From Pseudomonas sp. p1(2021b) (GTDB taxonomy: Bacteria; Pseudomonadota; Gammaproteobacteria; Pseudomonadales; Pseudomonadaceae), in contig NZ_CP083746.1 in the NCBI RefSeq assembly GCF_020151015.1, positions 941,001-1,005,000 on the forward strand: a stretch of 64,000 nucleotides of DNA. The letters are read 5' to 3'. Below are positions 1-8,510 of the stretch, in pieces. Made by a program: the position numbers and the translations under genes. The notes under the pieces are model-generated. The model made no database searches. It was not told the origin of the DNA and saw only the letters and a program-made list of their open reading frames with translations. The number at the start of each line of letters is the position of its first letter. The first letter of the stretch is position 1.

Positions 1-167
1 GCCGCGACCAGGCGCTGCATGAACAGGCGCGTCCAGCGTTGGCGACGTTCGATGGAGGCAGCCAGGCCCAGGCGTTCGCCCAAGGCGATGATGCTGGCCA
101 TGGCCATGCCCAGCAGCAGGACCAGCACCAGGCGGGACAGGCGGGCCAGTACCCGCAGGCTCGGCAT
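1..167 (-). CDS. olsA: Lysophospholipid acyltransferase OlsA/PlsC-like, N-terminal fragment
   Basis: This is the first 55 codons of a gene that runs off the left edge of the window. The visible N-terminus starts [18 protein letters not shown] and holds one hydrophobic segment (about residues 9-27), as expected for a membrane-bound 1-acyl-glycerol-3-phosphate acyltransferase-type protein. Its ATG overlaps the stop of olsB by one base (TGATG), so the two are translationally coupled. In ornithine-lipid synthesis OlsB makes lyso-ornithine lipid and OlsA adds the second acyl chain. The olsA assignment is inferred from the coupling with olsB, because the catalytic HX4D motif lies outside the window. 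Confidence 0.7.
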   Translation of the reverse strand, partial: MPSLRVLARLSRLVLVLLLGMAMASIIALGERLGLAASIERRQRWTRLFMQRLVA

Positions 168-922
168 CACACCGCCGCCTTGAAGTGGCGGGCGTAGCGT
201 GGGCAGAGGTCGTCGCGCTTGAGCAGGATGAACACGTCGGCGACCTGGAAGTCCTCGTCCCAGCACGGCTCGCCGCAGATCTTGGCGCCCAGGCGCATGT
301 AGGCCTTGAGTAAGGGCGGCATCTCGGCGATCACGTTGCCCGGTAGGGCCAGGCTCGGCAGGGGGTTCTTCGGCTCGGCGCGCAGGTGCTCGGTGCACAG
401 GTAGCGTTCGCGCAGTCGTTGCATGATGGCGTGGGCCTGTACGCCGCCATCCTGCATGGGAATGCTGGCGCAACCCATCAAGTAGCTGTAGCGACCTTCG
501 TTGAGCACTTCGGCAAGCTCGCCCCAGAGCACGGCGATGGTGCCGCCGTTTCGGTAGGCCGGGTCGACGCAGGTGCGACCCAGTTCCAGGATCGGCCCCT
601 GCAGTTGCAGCAGGCCGTGCAGGCTGAATTCCTCTTCGCTGTAGAAGCGGCCCAGGCTGCTGGCGGCCTGATGGTCGAGCAGGCGGGTGGTGGCCACCAG
701 GCGGCCGGTGGCCAGGTCGCGCACGCCGATGTGGCGGCAATGGACATCGTAGTCATCCATGTCCAGGCCCTGCTCAGCGCCCTTGAGCTTGGCCTGAAAT
801 TCGGCGCTGAACACCTTGAAACGCAGGGCCTGTGCTTCCTGCAGCGCCGCGGCGCCGACCAGGCGTTCGGCTTGCAGACGGCGTTCAGTGCTGTTGTCGC
901 CAGAGCGAGCGATCCGAGTCAT
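167..922 (-). CDS. olsB: L-ornithine N(alpha)-acyltransferase OlsB
   Basis: This 251-aa GNAT-fold acyltransferase transfers a 3-hydroxyacyl group from acyl-ACP to ornithine, the first step of ornithine-lipid synthesis. The protein has the hemolysin-like acyltransferase pattern: a [13 protein letters not shown]-terminal stretch, then [10 protein letters not shown], and the core [15 protein letters not shown] around residues 110-130. I chose MTRIARSG as the start because the eight codons further upstream are not family-like. The gene is coupled to olsA by a TGATG overlap. Divergent transcription from the gene at 1057 leaves a 134-bp shared upstream region, in which I could not recognise a convincing Pho box. 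Confidence 0.88.
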   Translation of the reverse strand: MTRIARSGDNSTERRLQAERLVGAAALQEAQALRFKVFSAEFQAKLKGAEQGLDMDDYDVHCRHIGVRDLATGRLVATTRLLDHQAASSLGRFYSEEEFSLHGLLQLQGPILELGRTCVDPAYRNGGTIAVLWGELAEVLNEGRYSYLMGCASIPMQDGGVQAHAIMQRLRERYLCTEHLRAEPKNPLPSLALPGNVIAEMPPLLKAYMRLGAKICGEPCWDEDFQVADVFILLKRDDLCPRYARHFKAAV

Positions 923-1056
923 TGCGAGTCTCCCTAAGCCAGCCAAAGGGTTGCGGCCGGTCGGCTTTGTTGTGCAAAGTCAGCCTAGGTAGGCGTGGTG
1001 TCACCCCCATGAACCTTTGGTGATGCTTGCGTGACAACCCAGACGAGGAGTGCTCG

Positions 1057-1944
1057 ATGGCCTGGTTGCAACGACTCAACGACCCTTATCGGCAACCCCT
1101 GGCAGCCACCCTGGGCGAAGGCCATGGCGTATTGCTCGAGCGGCTAGGCCCCGTCACACCGTTCGAACTCGCCGTACTGGGCGGCCGGGCGATGGCCACC
1201 CCGGGCCTGGCATTCCTGGTTGGCTACCAGGCGGCGTTGCGCGTGCTCTGGCCCAGCGCCCCTGCCAGCCTGGGCGCCCTGTGCGCCACCGAGCGGCGCA
1301 GCGTACGGCCGGCGGATATGCACACCCGCCTGGAAGACCTGCGCCTGACCGGCCGCAAGGACTTTGTCACCGCAGGCCTGGAGGCCGAATGGTTGCTGGT
1401 AGCGGCGCGCAGCGAAGGGCAGGGGGAGGCGCCACGGCTGCAACTGGCCGTGGTCTACCCGGGGGAACCCGGTGTGACGCTGGAGCCCTTGCCTACGTTG
1501 CCGTTGATGCCCGAGGTTGGGCATGCCCGCCTGCAATTGCACCAAGCCAGCTGCGAACTGCTGGCAGGCGACGGTTGGGACGCCTACGTCAAGCCCTTCC
1601 GATCCCTCGAGGACCTCTACGTGCTGGCTGCGCTGGCTGCCTGGTTGTACGGCGTCGGCCAGGAGAGCAACTGGCCGCAGGACCTGCAGTTGCGTTTGCT
1701 GGGGTTGCTCGGCGGTTGCGCCGAAGGCAGCCGGCAATGCGCCGACAGTGCGGCCTGCCACCTGTTGCTGGGGGGCCTGTTCGCCCAGTTCCACAGCTTG
1801 CATGATGCCCTCGACAAAGCGCTGGCCGCCGGCCCGGCGCAATGGGCGCAGCTGTGGCAGCGTGACCAAGGGGTGCTGGCGCTGGCCACCGCGGCTCGGG
1901 AGAAGCGTTTACAGAAAGCCTGGGCTGCCGCTGGGCTGTCATGA
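1057..1944 (+). CDS. Acyl-CoA dehydrogenase-like protein, short form
   Basis: This 295-aa protein has short stretches typical of the acyl-CoA dehydrogenase fold: GLAFLVGYQAAL near the start, the middle beta-domain LTGRKDFVTAG (about residue 100) followed by LLVAARS, and a helical C-terminal domain beginning FRSLEDLYVLAAL. It is much shorter than a usual acyl-CoA dehydrogenase (about 380 aa), and I cannot identify the catalytic glutamate segment. It may therefore be a non-catalytic or diverged family member. The start was chosen at ATG 1057, which follows GAGGAG with good spacing. It is the first gene of a forward run to 5812. Confidence 0.6.
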   Translation: MAWLQRLNDPYRQPLAATLGEGHGVLLERLGPVTPFELAVLGGRAMATPGLAFLVGYQAALRVLWPSAPASLGALCATERRSVRPADMHTRLEDLRLTGRKDFVTAGLEAEWLLVAARSEGQGEAPRLQLAVVYPGEPGVTLEPLPTLPLMPEVGHARLQLHQASCELLAGDGWDAYVKPFRSLEDLYVLAALAAWLYGVGQESNWPQDLQLRLLGLLGGCAEGSRQCADSAACHLLLGGLFAQFHSLHDALDKALAAGPAQWAQLWQRDQGVLALATAAREKRLQKAWAAAGLS

Positions 1945-1986
1945 AACCCTGGCAGGCTCGCCCGATCCGCGACGTGAGGGCTGGCC

Positions 1987-3075
1987 ATGGGTGTATTCGG
2001 AAAAGTACTGGGTATCCTGAGCCTGGTGAGCCTTTCAGCCTGGGCAGAGCAATGGCCGGACGCGAACTGGAGCCGCGAGCCTGCCAAGGTCGACTGGCGG
2101 GCGGTGGAAGCCTACGCCTTCCCGGCCCGTGACGAGGGCAGGCGCACAGGGATACGCACCGATGCGCTGCTGATCGTGCGCGATGGCCATATTCTGTATG
2201 AGCGCTACACCGCACCCACCGGGCCGGATACGGCGCACCTGACCTGGTCGGTGAGCAAGAGTGTGCTCGCCACCGTGCTCGGCGTTGCCTACGGCGAGGG
2301 GCGCTTCGCGCTGGAGGACCCGGCGGCCCGCTATTATCCGCCGCTGCATGCCCACCCTGGGGTGCGCCTGGTCGACCTGCTGCATTGGGCCAGCGGCCTG
2401 GCCTGGCAGGAAGACTATGAATACGCGCCGCTCAAGTCGTCGGTGGTGGCGATGCTCTATACCCGCGGCCACACCGACATGGCGGCCTTCACCGCCGCGC
2501 AGCCGGCTGCCCAGGCACCTGGCCAGGCTTTTCTCTATTCAAGCGGCGACAGCAACCTGCTGGCCGCAGCCCTGCGCGGCATGCTGCCGCCCGCTCGTTA
2601 CGAGGCCTACCCCTGGCAGGCGCTGTTCGAGCCGCTGGGCATTCGTAGCGCAGTCTGGGAGCGCGACGCTGCCGGTACCTACGTGGGGTCCTCCTACCTT
2701 TACCTCAGTGCCCGCGACCTTGCCCGCATCGGCCTCCTGATGCTACGTGATGGGCGTTGGCACGGCCGGCAGGTGCTGCCGGCCGACTGGGTGGCGTTCA
2801 ACCGACAGTTGTTCGCGCATGCCCAGGCGATTCCCGGCGAGGCCAACCCCGGTGGGCACTGGTGGCTCAACCAACCTTTGCCGGGTAGCCCGCGGCCTTG
2901 GCCCAGCGCGCCGGAGGACAGCTTTGCTGCGCTTGGCCACTGGGGGCAGGCGCTGTATGTGGTGCCGTCGCGAAAGCTGGTAATCGTGCGCTACGCCGAC
3001 GATCGAGATGGCAGCTACCGGCATGACGAACTGCTCGAGCGGGTATTGACGGCCATGGCCGGGGAGGGGGTATGA
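1987..3075 (+). CDS. Serine hydrolase of the beta-lactamase/penicillin-binding class C type
   Basis: This 362-aa exported protein has a signal peptide (residues 1-20, cleaved near AWA-EQ). It carries the class C serine-hydrolase signature: SVSK at residues 88-91 (S88 nucleophile, K91), YSSGDSN with Y184 as the second motif, and HWGQ near residue 314 as the KTG/HxG equivalent. Such proteins hydrolyse amides or esters in the periplasm; the substrate cannot be told from sequence. The stop overlaps the start of the next gene by 4 bp (ATGA), which indicates coupled translation with the small membrane-anchored protein that follows. Confidence 0.85.
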   Translation: MGVFGKVLGILSLVSLSAWAEQWPDANWSREPAKVDWRAVEAYAFPARDEGRRTGIRTDALLIVRDGHILYERYTAPTGPDTAHLTWSVSKSVLATVLGVAYGEGRFALEDPAARYYPPLHAHPGVRLVDLLHWASGLAWQEDYEYAPLKSSVVAMLYTRGHTDMAAFTAAQPAAQAPGQAFLYSSGDSNLLAAALRGMLPPARYEAYPWQALFEPLGIRSAVWERDAAGTYVGSSYLYLSARDLARIGLLMLRDGRWHGRQVLPADWVAFNRQLFAHAQAIPGEANPGGHWWLNQPLPGSPRPWPSAPEDSFAALGHWGQALYVVPSRKLVIVRYADDRDGSYRHDELLERVLTAMAGEGV

Positions 3076-3368
3076 AACGCGTACTGTGGCTGTTGCTCAT
3101 TGCCTTGCTGGCCTGGGCCTGGCACGAGCGTCAGGCCTTGGCGGACTTTCCGGGCATCCTCTCGGCATATTCGGCCAAAGAGTATTGCTCGTGCCGCTTC
3201 GTCATGGGGTTCGACCAGGCCTATTGCCGCGGCTATGTGAAGCAGTACCTGCCCTTGGGCAGGCTGGAGGAAGACCGCACCGAGCGTCATGTGATCGCGG
3301 AGGGCCTGGGGCGTCGCCACCAGGCAGCCTGGCAGGGCGCGCGCGAGGGCTGCCGCTTGCTGCCGTGA
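3072..3368 (+). CDS. Small membrane-anchored cysteine-containing protein of unknown function
   Basis: This 98-aa protein begins MKRVLWLLLIALLAWAW, a signal anchor or uncleaved signal. The rest contains cysteines in a YCSCRFV pair, an AYCRGY site and a near-terminal GCRLLP, a spacing that could allow disulfides in the periplasm. I do not recognise the family. It overlaps the upstream serine hydrolase by 4 bp, so it probably acts with it or in the same compartment. Confidence 0.7.
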   Translation: MKRVLWLLLIALLAWAWHERQALADFPGILSAYSAKEYCSCRFVMGFDQAYCRGYVKQYLPLGRLEEDRTERHVIAEGLGRRHQAAWQGAREGCRLLP

Positions 3369-3412
3369 GGGCGTGCGGGTAAGGTTGACGGCCTTGTTAC
3401 ACAGGATCTCCC

Positions 3413-3994
3413 ATGCTCAAACTGCCTCGCTTGCTGCCCGCCCTGTTGCTGGCCCTGTGCCTGCCCGCCCATGCCAACTGGCACCTCGATGGCGAGTCGT
3501 CGCGCCTGTCCTTCGTCACCAGCAAGAACGGGGATACTGCCGAGGTTCACCGCTTTCTGGTGTTCCACGGCACAGTGGATCGTAACGGTGCCGCGCAGCT
3601 GCGCATCGAGATGGACTCGGTCAGCGGCGGCATCCCGCTGCGTGACGAGCGCATGCGCAAGGAGTTGTTCGAAGTCGCCAAGTTCCCCGAGGCCACGGTG
3701 CAGGCGAAGATCGACCTGAGCCCGATCAATGACCTGGCCAATGGTGCCCAGGTAGAGTTGCGCCTGCCGGTGACCGTGACCCTGCGTGGCCAGTCGCACA
3801 GCTACAGCACCTTGCTGTTGGCCACCCGGCTGGACGAGCGTCGTTTCCAGGTGGTGACCCTGGAGCCCCTGTTGCTGCGTGCCGAGGACTTCGGCCTGTT
3901 GCCGGGCCTGGCGACGTTGCGCAAGCTCGCCGGTGCCTCTTCCATCAGCCCATCGGTGCCGGTGAGCGCGGTGCTGATCTTCTCCGCGCGCTGA
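3413..3994 (+). CDS. YceI-family periplasmic lipocalin-like protein
   Basis: The 193-aa product has a signal peptide ending at AHA-NWHLD, then the YceI beta-barrel pattern: the W-x-LD start, SRLSFVTSK, GTVDRNGAAQLRIEMDSV, and RDERMRKELF followed by the FPEATVQAKID strand. YceI proteins bind long isoprenoids or amphiphiles in the periplasm. The gene ends one base before the cardiolipin synthase start, so they are probably co-transcribed. Confidence 0.85.
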   Translation: MLKLPRLLPALLLALCLPAHANWHLDGESSRLSFVTSKNGDTAEVHRFLVFHGTVDRNGAAQLRIEMDSVSGGIPLRDERMRKELFEVAKFPEATVQAKIDLSPINDLANGAQVELRLPVTVTLRGQSHSYSTLLLATRLDERRFQVVTLEPLLLRAEDFGLLPGLATLRKLAGASSISPSVPVSAVLIFSAR

Positions 3995-3995
3995 C

Positions 3996-5153
3996 ATGCC
4001 TGGGCCGGTCTTCCCCTGGCGGGATGGCAACGAGTTCGAGCTGCTGATCGACGGCCCCGATTTTTTCCCGCGCATGCTCCGGGCGATCATGCGCGCTGAG
4101 TTCCAGATCGATCTGGAACTGTACCTGGTGGAAGGGGGCGCCTGTGCCGAGGCGGTGGTCGAGGCCCTGGAGCAGGCCGCTGCCCGTGGCGTACGGGTGC
4201 GCTGCCTGTTCGATGACTACGGCTCTTTGGCATTCCCCTCGGCCTTGCGCGAGCGTCTGGAGGCCGCCGGGGTCTACCTGCGCTACTACAACCGCATCCG
4301 CTGGCGACGCGGGTTTCGCAACCTGTACCGTGACCACCGCAAGCTGCTGCTGGTGGATGAACGCTGGGCCGTGGTGGGCGGCACGGGCGTCACCGATGAA
4401 TTCTGGACGCCGGGCATCGACACCAGCGAGTGGCATGAGGTGATGGTGCGCATGGAGGGGCCGATCGTCACCGACTGGCAGTTGCTGTTCGATCGCCAAT
4501 GGCACGCCAACAACCGGCGCACCGCCTGGCGTCCGCCGGAGGGTTTCGGCCTGCCGCGCCTGCCGCGGGTGCCGGCCCAGGGGCAAGGCATGGGCCGGGT
4601 GGCCTATGCCGACGCCCGCCAGCACCAGGACATCCTGCATTCGTTGGTGCGTGCCTTGAACAGTGGCCAACGCCGCATCTGGTTGGCGACGCCGTACTTC
4701 CTGCCGACCTTCAGCGTGCGCCGCTCCTTGCGTCGCGCCGCGCAGAAAGGCATCGATGTGCGCCTGCTGCTCACCGGCCCGCGCACCGACCACCCGGCGG
4801 TACGCTACGCCGGGCACCGGTACTACCCGCGCCTGTTGCGGGCCGGCGTCCGGATCTTCGAATACCAGCCGTGCTTCCTGCACTTGAAGATGGTGCTGGT
4901 GGACGATTGGGTCAGTGTCGGTTCGTGCAACTTCGACCATTGGAACCTGCACTTCAACCTCGAGGCCAATGTCGAGGCCCTCGACCCACCGTTGACCGCC
5001 GCCGTGGTGGCCAGCTTCGAGCGGGACTTCGGCCTCAGCCAGGAGGTCGACCTGGAGCGCTGGAACGCCCGCCCATTCTGGCGCCGGATGCAGCAGCGGA
5101 TGTGGGGATGGCTGGACCGCCTGGTGGTCAACCTGCTCAATCGTCGCGACTAG
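3996..5153 (+). CDS. clsB: Cardiolipin synthase, ClsB-type phospholipase D family
   Basis: This 385-aa phospholipase-D superfamily protein has two HKD motifs. The first is HRKLLLVD starting at H114, and the second is HLKMVLVD near residue 295 followed by GSCNFD. It has no N-terminal transmembrane helices, which fits ClsB rather than ClsA. ClsB-type enzymes join phospholipid headgroups to make cardiolipin at the inner membrane. The start lies one base after the YceI stop. The ClsB label is by architecture; an exact orthology test was not possible here. Confidence 0.82.
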   Translation: MPGPVFPWRDGNEFELLIDGPDFFPRMLRAIMRAEFQIDLELYLVEGGACAEAVVEALEQAAARGVRVRCLFDDYGSLAFPSALRERLEAAGVYLRYYNRIRWRRGFRNLYRDHRKLLLVDERWAVVGGTGVTDEFWTPGIDTSEWHEVMVRMEGPIVTDWQLLFDRQWHANNRRTAWRPPEGFGLPRLPRVPAQGQGMGRVAYADARQHQDILHSLVRALNSGQRRIWLATPYFLPTFSVRRSLRRAAQKGIDVRLLLTGPRTDHPAVRYAGHRYYPRLLRAGVRIFEYQPCFLHLKMVLVDDWVSVGSCNFDHWNLHFNLEANVEALDPPLTAAVVASFERDFGLSQEVDLERWNARPFWRRMQQRMWGWLDRLVVNLLNRRD

Positions 5154-5233
5154 ACCTGCCGCGGATACCCGGTGGCGTAGAAGCAGACTATCGTGCAGGG
5201 ATTGTTCCCATGCGACGCAAAGGAGTGGATGCG

Positions 5234-5812
5234 ATGACGGCCAAGAAGATTCTCATGCTGGTGGGCGACTTCGTCGAGGATTACGAAGTGATGGTGCCGT
5301 TCCAGGCCCTGAAGATGGTCGGGCATACCGTGCATGCGGTGTGCCCGGAGAAGCTGGCGGGGCAGACGGTGCGCACGGCGATCCATGATTTCGAGGGGGA
5401 CCAGACCTACAGTGAGAAGCCTGGGCACAACTTTGCCTTGAACTTCGACTTCGTGCAGGTACGGGCCGAGGGGTACGACGCCTTGCTGATTCCGGGTGGG
5501 CGGGCGCCTGAATACCTGCGCCTGGACGAGCGGGTGCTGGCGTTGGTGAAGGCGTTCGATCAGGCGGGCAAGCCGATTGCGGCGGTGTGTCATGGGGCGC
5601 AATTGCTGGCGGCTGCCGGAGTGTTGGAAGGGAGAGCCTGCAGTGCATACCCGGCGTGTGCGCCGGAGGTGCGGTTGGCGGGTGGGCGCTTCGTGGATAT
5701 CGCCATGGACCAGGCGCACGTGGACGGGAACCTGGTGACTGCGCCTGCCTGGCCTGCGCATCCGGCTTGGCTGGCGGCGTTTCTCAAGGTGCTTGGGACG
5801 CGGGTTTCCTGA
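5234..5812 (+). CDS. DJ-1/PfpI family protein (glutamine amidotransferase-like)
   Basis: This 192-aa protein has the PfpI/DJ-1 fold. [19 protein letters not shown] gives the first strand and the acidic residue at about 17. The nucleophile elbow is [10 protein letters not shown], with cysteine in the CHG motif near residue 122. Family members act as proteases, deglycases or chaperones. The ATG at 5234 was chosen because AAAGGAG lies about 8 bases upstream. The gene follows clsB by 80 bp on the same strand. Confidence 0.85.
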   Translation: MTAKKILMLVGDFVEDYEVMVPFQALKMVGHTVHAVCPEKLAGQTVRTAIHDFEGDQTYSEKPGHNFALNFDFVQVRAEGYDALLIPGGRAPEYLRLDERVLALVKAFDQAGKPIAAVCHGAQLLAAAGVLEGRACSAYPACAPEVRLAGGRFVDIAMDQAHVDGNLVTAPAWPAHPAWLAAFLKVLGTRVS

Positions 5813-5910
5813 TTTCGCGCCCCTGCATCCGGCCTCCTGAGGCGGCGCAAGTTACGCGTGGCGCCTGGGCTGGCGTTGTTTTTTCAGTGCGAGTGGTGGT
5901 GGGCTCTTGG

Positions 5911-6157
5911 GCCAATCGCGGGGCAAGCCCGCTCCCACAGTGATTTCGCAAGTCTTGAGAGCGGCGCAATCTCGGTGGGAGATCACCCAGCCCTTCGGGC
6001 TGCGCTGTCGCGCAGAGAACAAGTGGCTAGCGCCGCCTTCTTCTGTAGGAGTGGCGGTGCGGCGGTCCGACTTGTCCCGCGATTGGGCCGGCCCAGCCGC
6101 CGCGGCTGTATGGCAAGGGCTTCGCCCTTGATCGCGGGACAAGCCCGCTCCTACAGG
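5911..6157. repeat. REP cluster (single REP plus inverted REP pair)
   Basis: A REP core, cgcggggcaagcccgctccc, lies at 5917-5936. An inverted pair follows. The first half starts TGTAGGAGTGGC at 6044 and reads CTTGTCCCGCGAT; the second half is ATCGCGGGACAAGCCCGCTCCTACAG ending at 6157. The head-to-head arrangement is a BIME. These palindromes are abundant in P. putida genomes and are common IS110 targets. Confidence 0.8.
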
Positions 6158-6193
6158 CCTTGTAAAATCAATGAGTTATGCGTTGTTCTATGA

Positions 6194-6307
6194 GAGCTGG
6201 CGACAGCCTGCGATGGGCTGCAAAGCAGCCCAAGCCCTCAAACGGTGGAGCCCCTCCAGACTCAAGGGGCCGCTGTGCGGCCCATCGCAGGCTCCGCCAG
6301 CTCCCAC
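6194..6307. repeat. Dispersed hairpin repeat, copy 1
   Basis: The 114-bp element has long complementary ends: GAGCTGGCG then GCCTGCGATGGGC at the left, and GCCCATCGCAGGC then CGCCAGCTCCCAC at the right. The middle contains AAGCCCTCAAACGGTGGAGC. A near-identical copy lies at 46643-46759. There is no ORF, so it behaves like a BIME or small non-autonomous element. Confidence 0.75.
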
Positions 6308-6423
6308 CAAGCAAGCAGAGCCTGGGCCGTATCTGCACGGCTGGGGAAACCAACCGAAGGCAATTTGGGCTTGTCCCGGGTACAAACCAGAGACATCGTT
6401 TACATATCAATCCGGGGTATGGC

Positions 6424-6822
6424 TCACCCCACCTGCTCAACCCAATCATTCAAGTTGTAGTAGTTGGTCACCCGCGCAATCTTCCCGCAATGAATGTAGA
6501 AGAACGCCCCAGCCGGCAGCACGTAGGTCTGCCCCTTGGCCGGGGGCAGGCCCTCGTCATCGGCCAGGTACTCCCCGTGCACCGTGAACTCCGCCGCCGC
6601 TCGGCTGCCATCGGCATTCTGCATGACCACGATATCGGCCAGCCGCTCCCGGTAGCAGCGGTTCATCTTCTCCATGAACCCGGCAAACGCCGCCTTGCCC
6701 ATCTGCCGCTCGCCCTGGTTGATGTCGTGGATCACGTCCTCGCTGAGCAACCCAAGGAAGGTCGGCATGTCCCCGGCGTTAAAGGCTGCGTAGTAGGCGT
6801 TCACAAGCTCGGTAGCGGTCAT
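6424..6822 (-). CDS. SnoaL-like / nuclear transport factor 2 fold protein
   Basis: This 132-aa protein matches the ketosteroid-isomerase/SnoaL fold. It starts TATELVNAYYAAFNAGD and has LLSEDVIHDI, then a central EFTVHGEYL strand and the C-terminal GKIARVTNYYN ending. Families of this fold include isomerases, cyclases and hydrolases; the fold alone gives no substrate. It is annotated as a stand-alone gene and stands back to back with the GNAT gene at 6938. Confidence 0.8.
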   Translation of the reverse strand: MTATELVNAYYAAFNAGDMPTFLGLLSEDVIHDINQGERQMGKAAFAGFMEKMNRCYRERLADIVVMQNADGSRAAAEFTVHGEYLADDEGLPPAKGQTYVLPAGAFFYIHCGKIARVTNYYNLNDWVEQVG

Positions 6823-6937
6823 GGCAATGTTCCTGTCGTGTACGGGAAAGGGAATGGTTCGGGCCGGATGATAGGGTTTCCCCTCAAGCCCGGCTTAGCC
6901 GAGCGCGTCATCCACATCGACAAAACGACCGCTACGC

Positions 6938-7528
6938 ATGGAAATCCGCCTGTTGCACGGCGCAGCCATTGCGCCTTACATCGATGACCTCGCTCGCCTG
7001 CGCCTGACGGTGTTCCGCGAGTTTCCCTACCTTTACGACGGTACGCCGGAATATGAGGCCGAATACCTGTCCACCTATGCCCGCTCCGGGCGTAGCCTGG
7101 CGGTGCTGGCCATCGACCAGGGCAGGGTGGTCGGAGCCTCCACCGGCCTGCCCCTGGTCGACGAAACGCCCGAGTTCCAGCAGCCTTTCCTGGCCCAGGG
7201 GCGCGACCCGGCCAGCGTCTATTACTTCGGCGAGTCGGTGCTGTTGCCGGCCTACCGTGGCCAGGGCCTGGGCGTGCGCTTCTTTATCGAGCGCGAGTCC
7301 TATGCCCACAAGCTCGCCGAGTTCGACTACTGCGCCTTCTGCGCCGTGGAGCGACCGGCCGGACACCCCCGGCGGCCCTCGGACTACAAGCCGCTGCACG
7401 GGTTCTGGCGTAACCGCGGTTTCCTGCACGACCCCTCGCTGCGCACGACCTACGCCTGGCGTGACCTGGACGAGGAGCAGGCGTCGTCGAAGATCATGTC
7501 GTTCTGGCTCAAGGAGTTGCCGATATGA
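6938..7528 (+). CDS. GNAT-family N-acetyltransferase
   Basis: The 196-aa protein starts MEIRLLHGAAIAPYIDDLARLRL and has the GNAT acetyl-CoA pattern at SVLLPAYRGQGLGVRFF (about residues 98-114), where RGQGLG is the pyrophosphate-binding loop. The substrate is unknown. Its last four bases (ATGA) overlap the start of the carbon-nitrogen hydrolase, so the two are coupled and probably act on related nitrogen compounds. Confidence 0.85.
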   Translation: MEIRLLHGAAIAPYIDDLARLRLTVFREFPYLYDGTPEYEAEYLSTYARSGRSLAVLAIDQGRVVGASTGLPLVDETPEFQQPFLAQGRDPASVYYFGESVLLPAYRGQGLGVRFFIERESYAHKLAEFDYCAFCAVERPAGHPRRPSDYKPLHGFWRNRGFLHDPSLRTTYAWRDLDEEQASSKIMSFWLKELPI

Positions 7529-8397
7529 TTCGCCTTGCCGCCTGTCAGTACGCCATCGAGCTGCACGAGACCTGGGAGGCCTATGCCCACCACTTCCAGG
7601 CCTTGTGCGCCGAAGCCGTCGAGGGCGGTGCGCAATTGCTGCTGTTGCCGGAGTACGCCGGGCTGGTGCTCAGCGGCCAACTACCGCCGGACCAGCGCAG
7701 CGACCTGAAGGGGTCGATCGCCGGCATCCAGCCGCTGCTGGAGCCATGGCTGGCCTTGTGCGAAGGCGTTGCCAGGCGCTGGGGCATCTACCTCCAGCCG
7801 GGTAGCCTGCCGGTGCTCGATGCCGATGGTTGCTATCGCAACCGTGCCTGGCTGTTTGGCCCGGACGGCGTGCTGGGGTACCAGGACAAGCTGATCATGA
7901 CGCGCTTCGAGCGGGAGCAGTGGGACATTGCGGGAGGTCAAGGGCTCAAGGTGTTCGATACCGCACTCGGGCGGTTGGGCATCCTGATCTGCTATGACAA
8001 TGAATTTCCCATGCTGGCCCGCCACTTGGCCGAAGGTGGGGCCGACCTGATCCTGGCGCCGAGCTGCACCGACACCGAGGCGGGCTACCACCGCGTACGC
8101 ATCGGCGCTCAGGCACGGGCGTTGGAGAACCAGATCGCGGTACTGCAAAGCCCAACGGTGGGCATGGCGGCCTGGTCGCCGGCGCTGGATGAGAATATCG
8201 GACGGGCAGGGCTGTTCGTGCCGCCGGACCATGGCATGCCGGGCACCGGGGTGGTGGCCGAGAGTGCCGAGTTGTGCCCGGAGGGTAGCCGTTGGCTGAT
8301 CTGCGAGCTGGATCTGGAGGCGGTACGCCGGGTGCGGCGCGAGGGGCAGGTGTTCATCCGGCGGGACTGGCCGGAGCAGTTCGAATGCGTGAGCTGA
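7525..8397 (+). CDS. Carbon-nitrogen hydrolase (nitrilase superfamily)
   Basis: The 290-aa protein has the complete nitrilase-superfamily triad: E43 in LLLPEYAG, K122 in YQDKLIMTRFE and C156 in GILICYDNEFP. Such enzymes hydrolyse amides or N-carbamoyl compounds. Substrate is not predictable from the motifs. It overlaps the GNAT gene by 4 bp. A BIME follows its stop before the convergent fumarase gene. Confidence 0.88.
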   Translation: MIRLAACQYAIELHETWEAYAHHFQALCAEAVEGGAQLLLLPEYAGLVLSGQLPPDQRSDLKGSIAGIQPLLEPWLALCEGVARRWGIYLQPGSLPVLDADGCYRNRAWLFGPDGVLGYQDKLIMTRFEREQWDIAGGQGLKVFDTALGRLGILICYDNEFPMLARHLAEGGADLILAPSCTDTEAGYHRVRIGAQARALENQIAVLQSPTVGMAAWSPALDENIGRAGLFVPPDHGMPGTGVVAESAELCPEGSRWLICELDLEAVRRVRREGQVFIRRDWPEQFECVS

Positions 8398-8400
8398 ATT

Positions 8401-8508
8401 CAGGGCTGCTGCGCAGCCCTTTCGCGGCGCAAGGCCGCTCCTACAGGAGACGTGTGATTTCTGTAGGAGCGGCCTTGTGCCGCGAAAGGGCCGCAAAGCG
8501 GCCCCGAG
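8401..8508. repeat. BIME between carbon-nitrogen hydrolase and fumarase
   Basis: Two REP units face each other. CTTTCGCGGCGCAAGGCCGCTCCTACAG lies at 8419-8446, and its inverse TGTAGGAGCGGCCTTGTGCCGCGAAAG lies at 8462-8488. A GGGCCGCAAAGCGGCCC hairpin then runs to 8504. It sits between two convergent genes and may help to end transcription from both sides. Confidence 0.8.
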
Positions 8509-8510
8509 GG

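Larger units (their letters stand above)
5813..6423. other. Intergenic region without a gene, filled with REP-type repeats
   Basis: This 611-bp gap separates the PfpI gene and the SnoaL gene, which converge on it. It holds a REP at 5911-5940, an inverted REP pair at 6042-6157, and a 114-bp hairpin repeat at 6194-6307 described separately. I see no credible small gene. Short open frames here encode only repeat-derived arginine- and proline-rich peptides. Confidence 0.75.
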
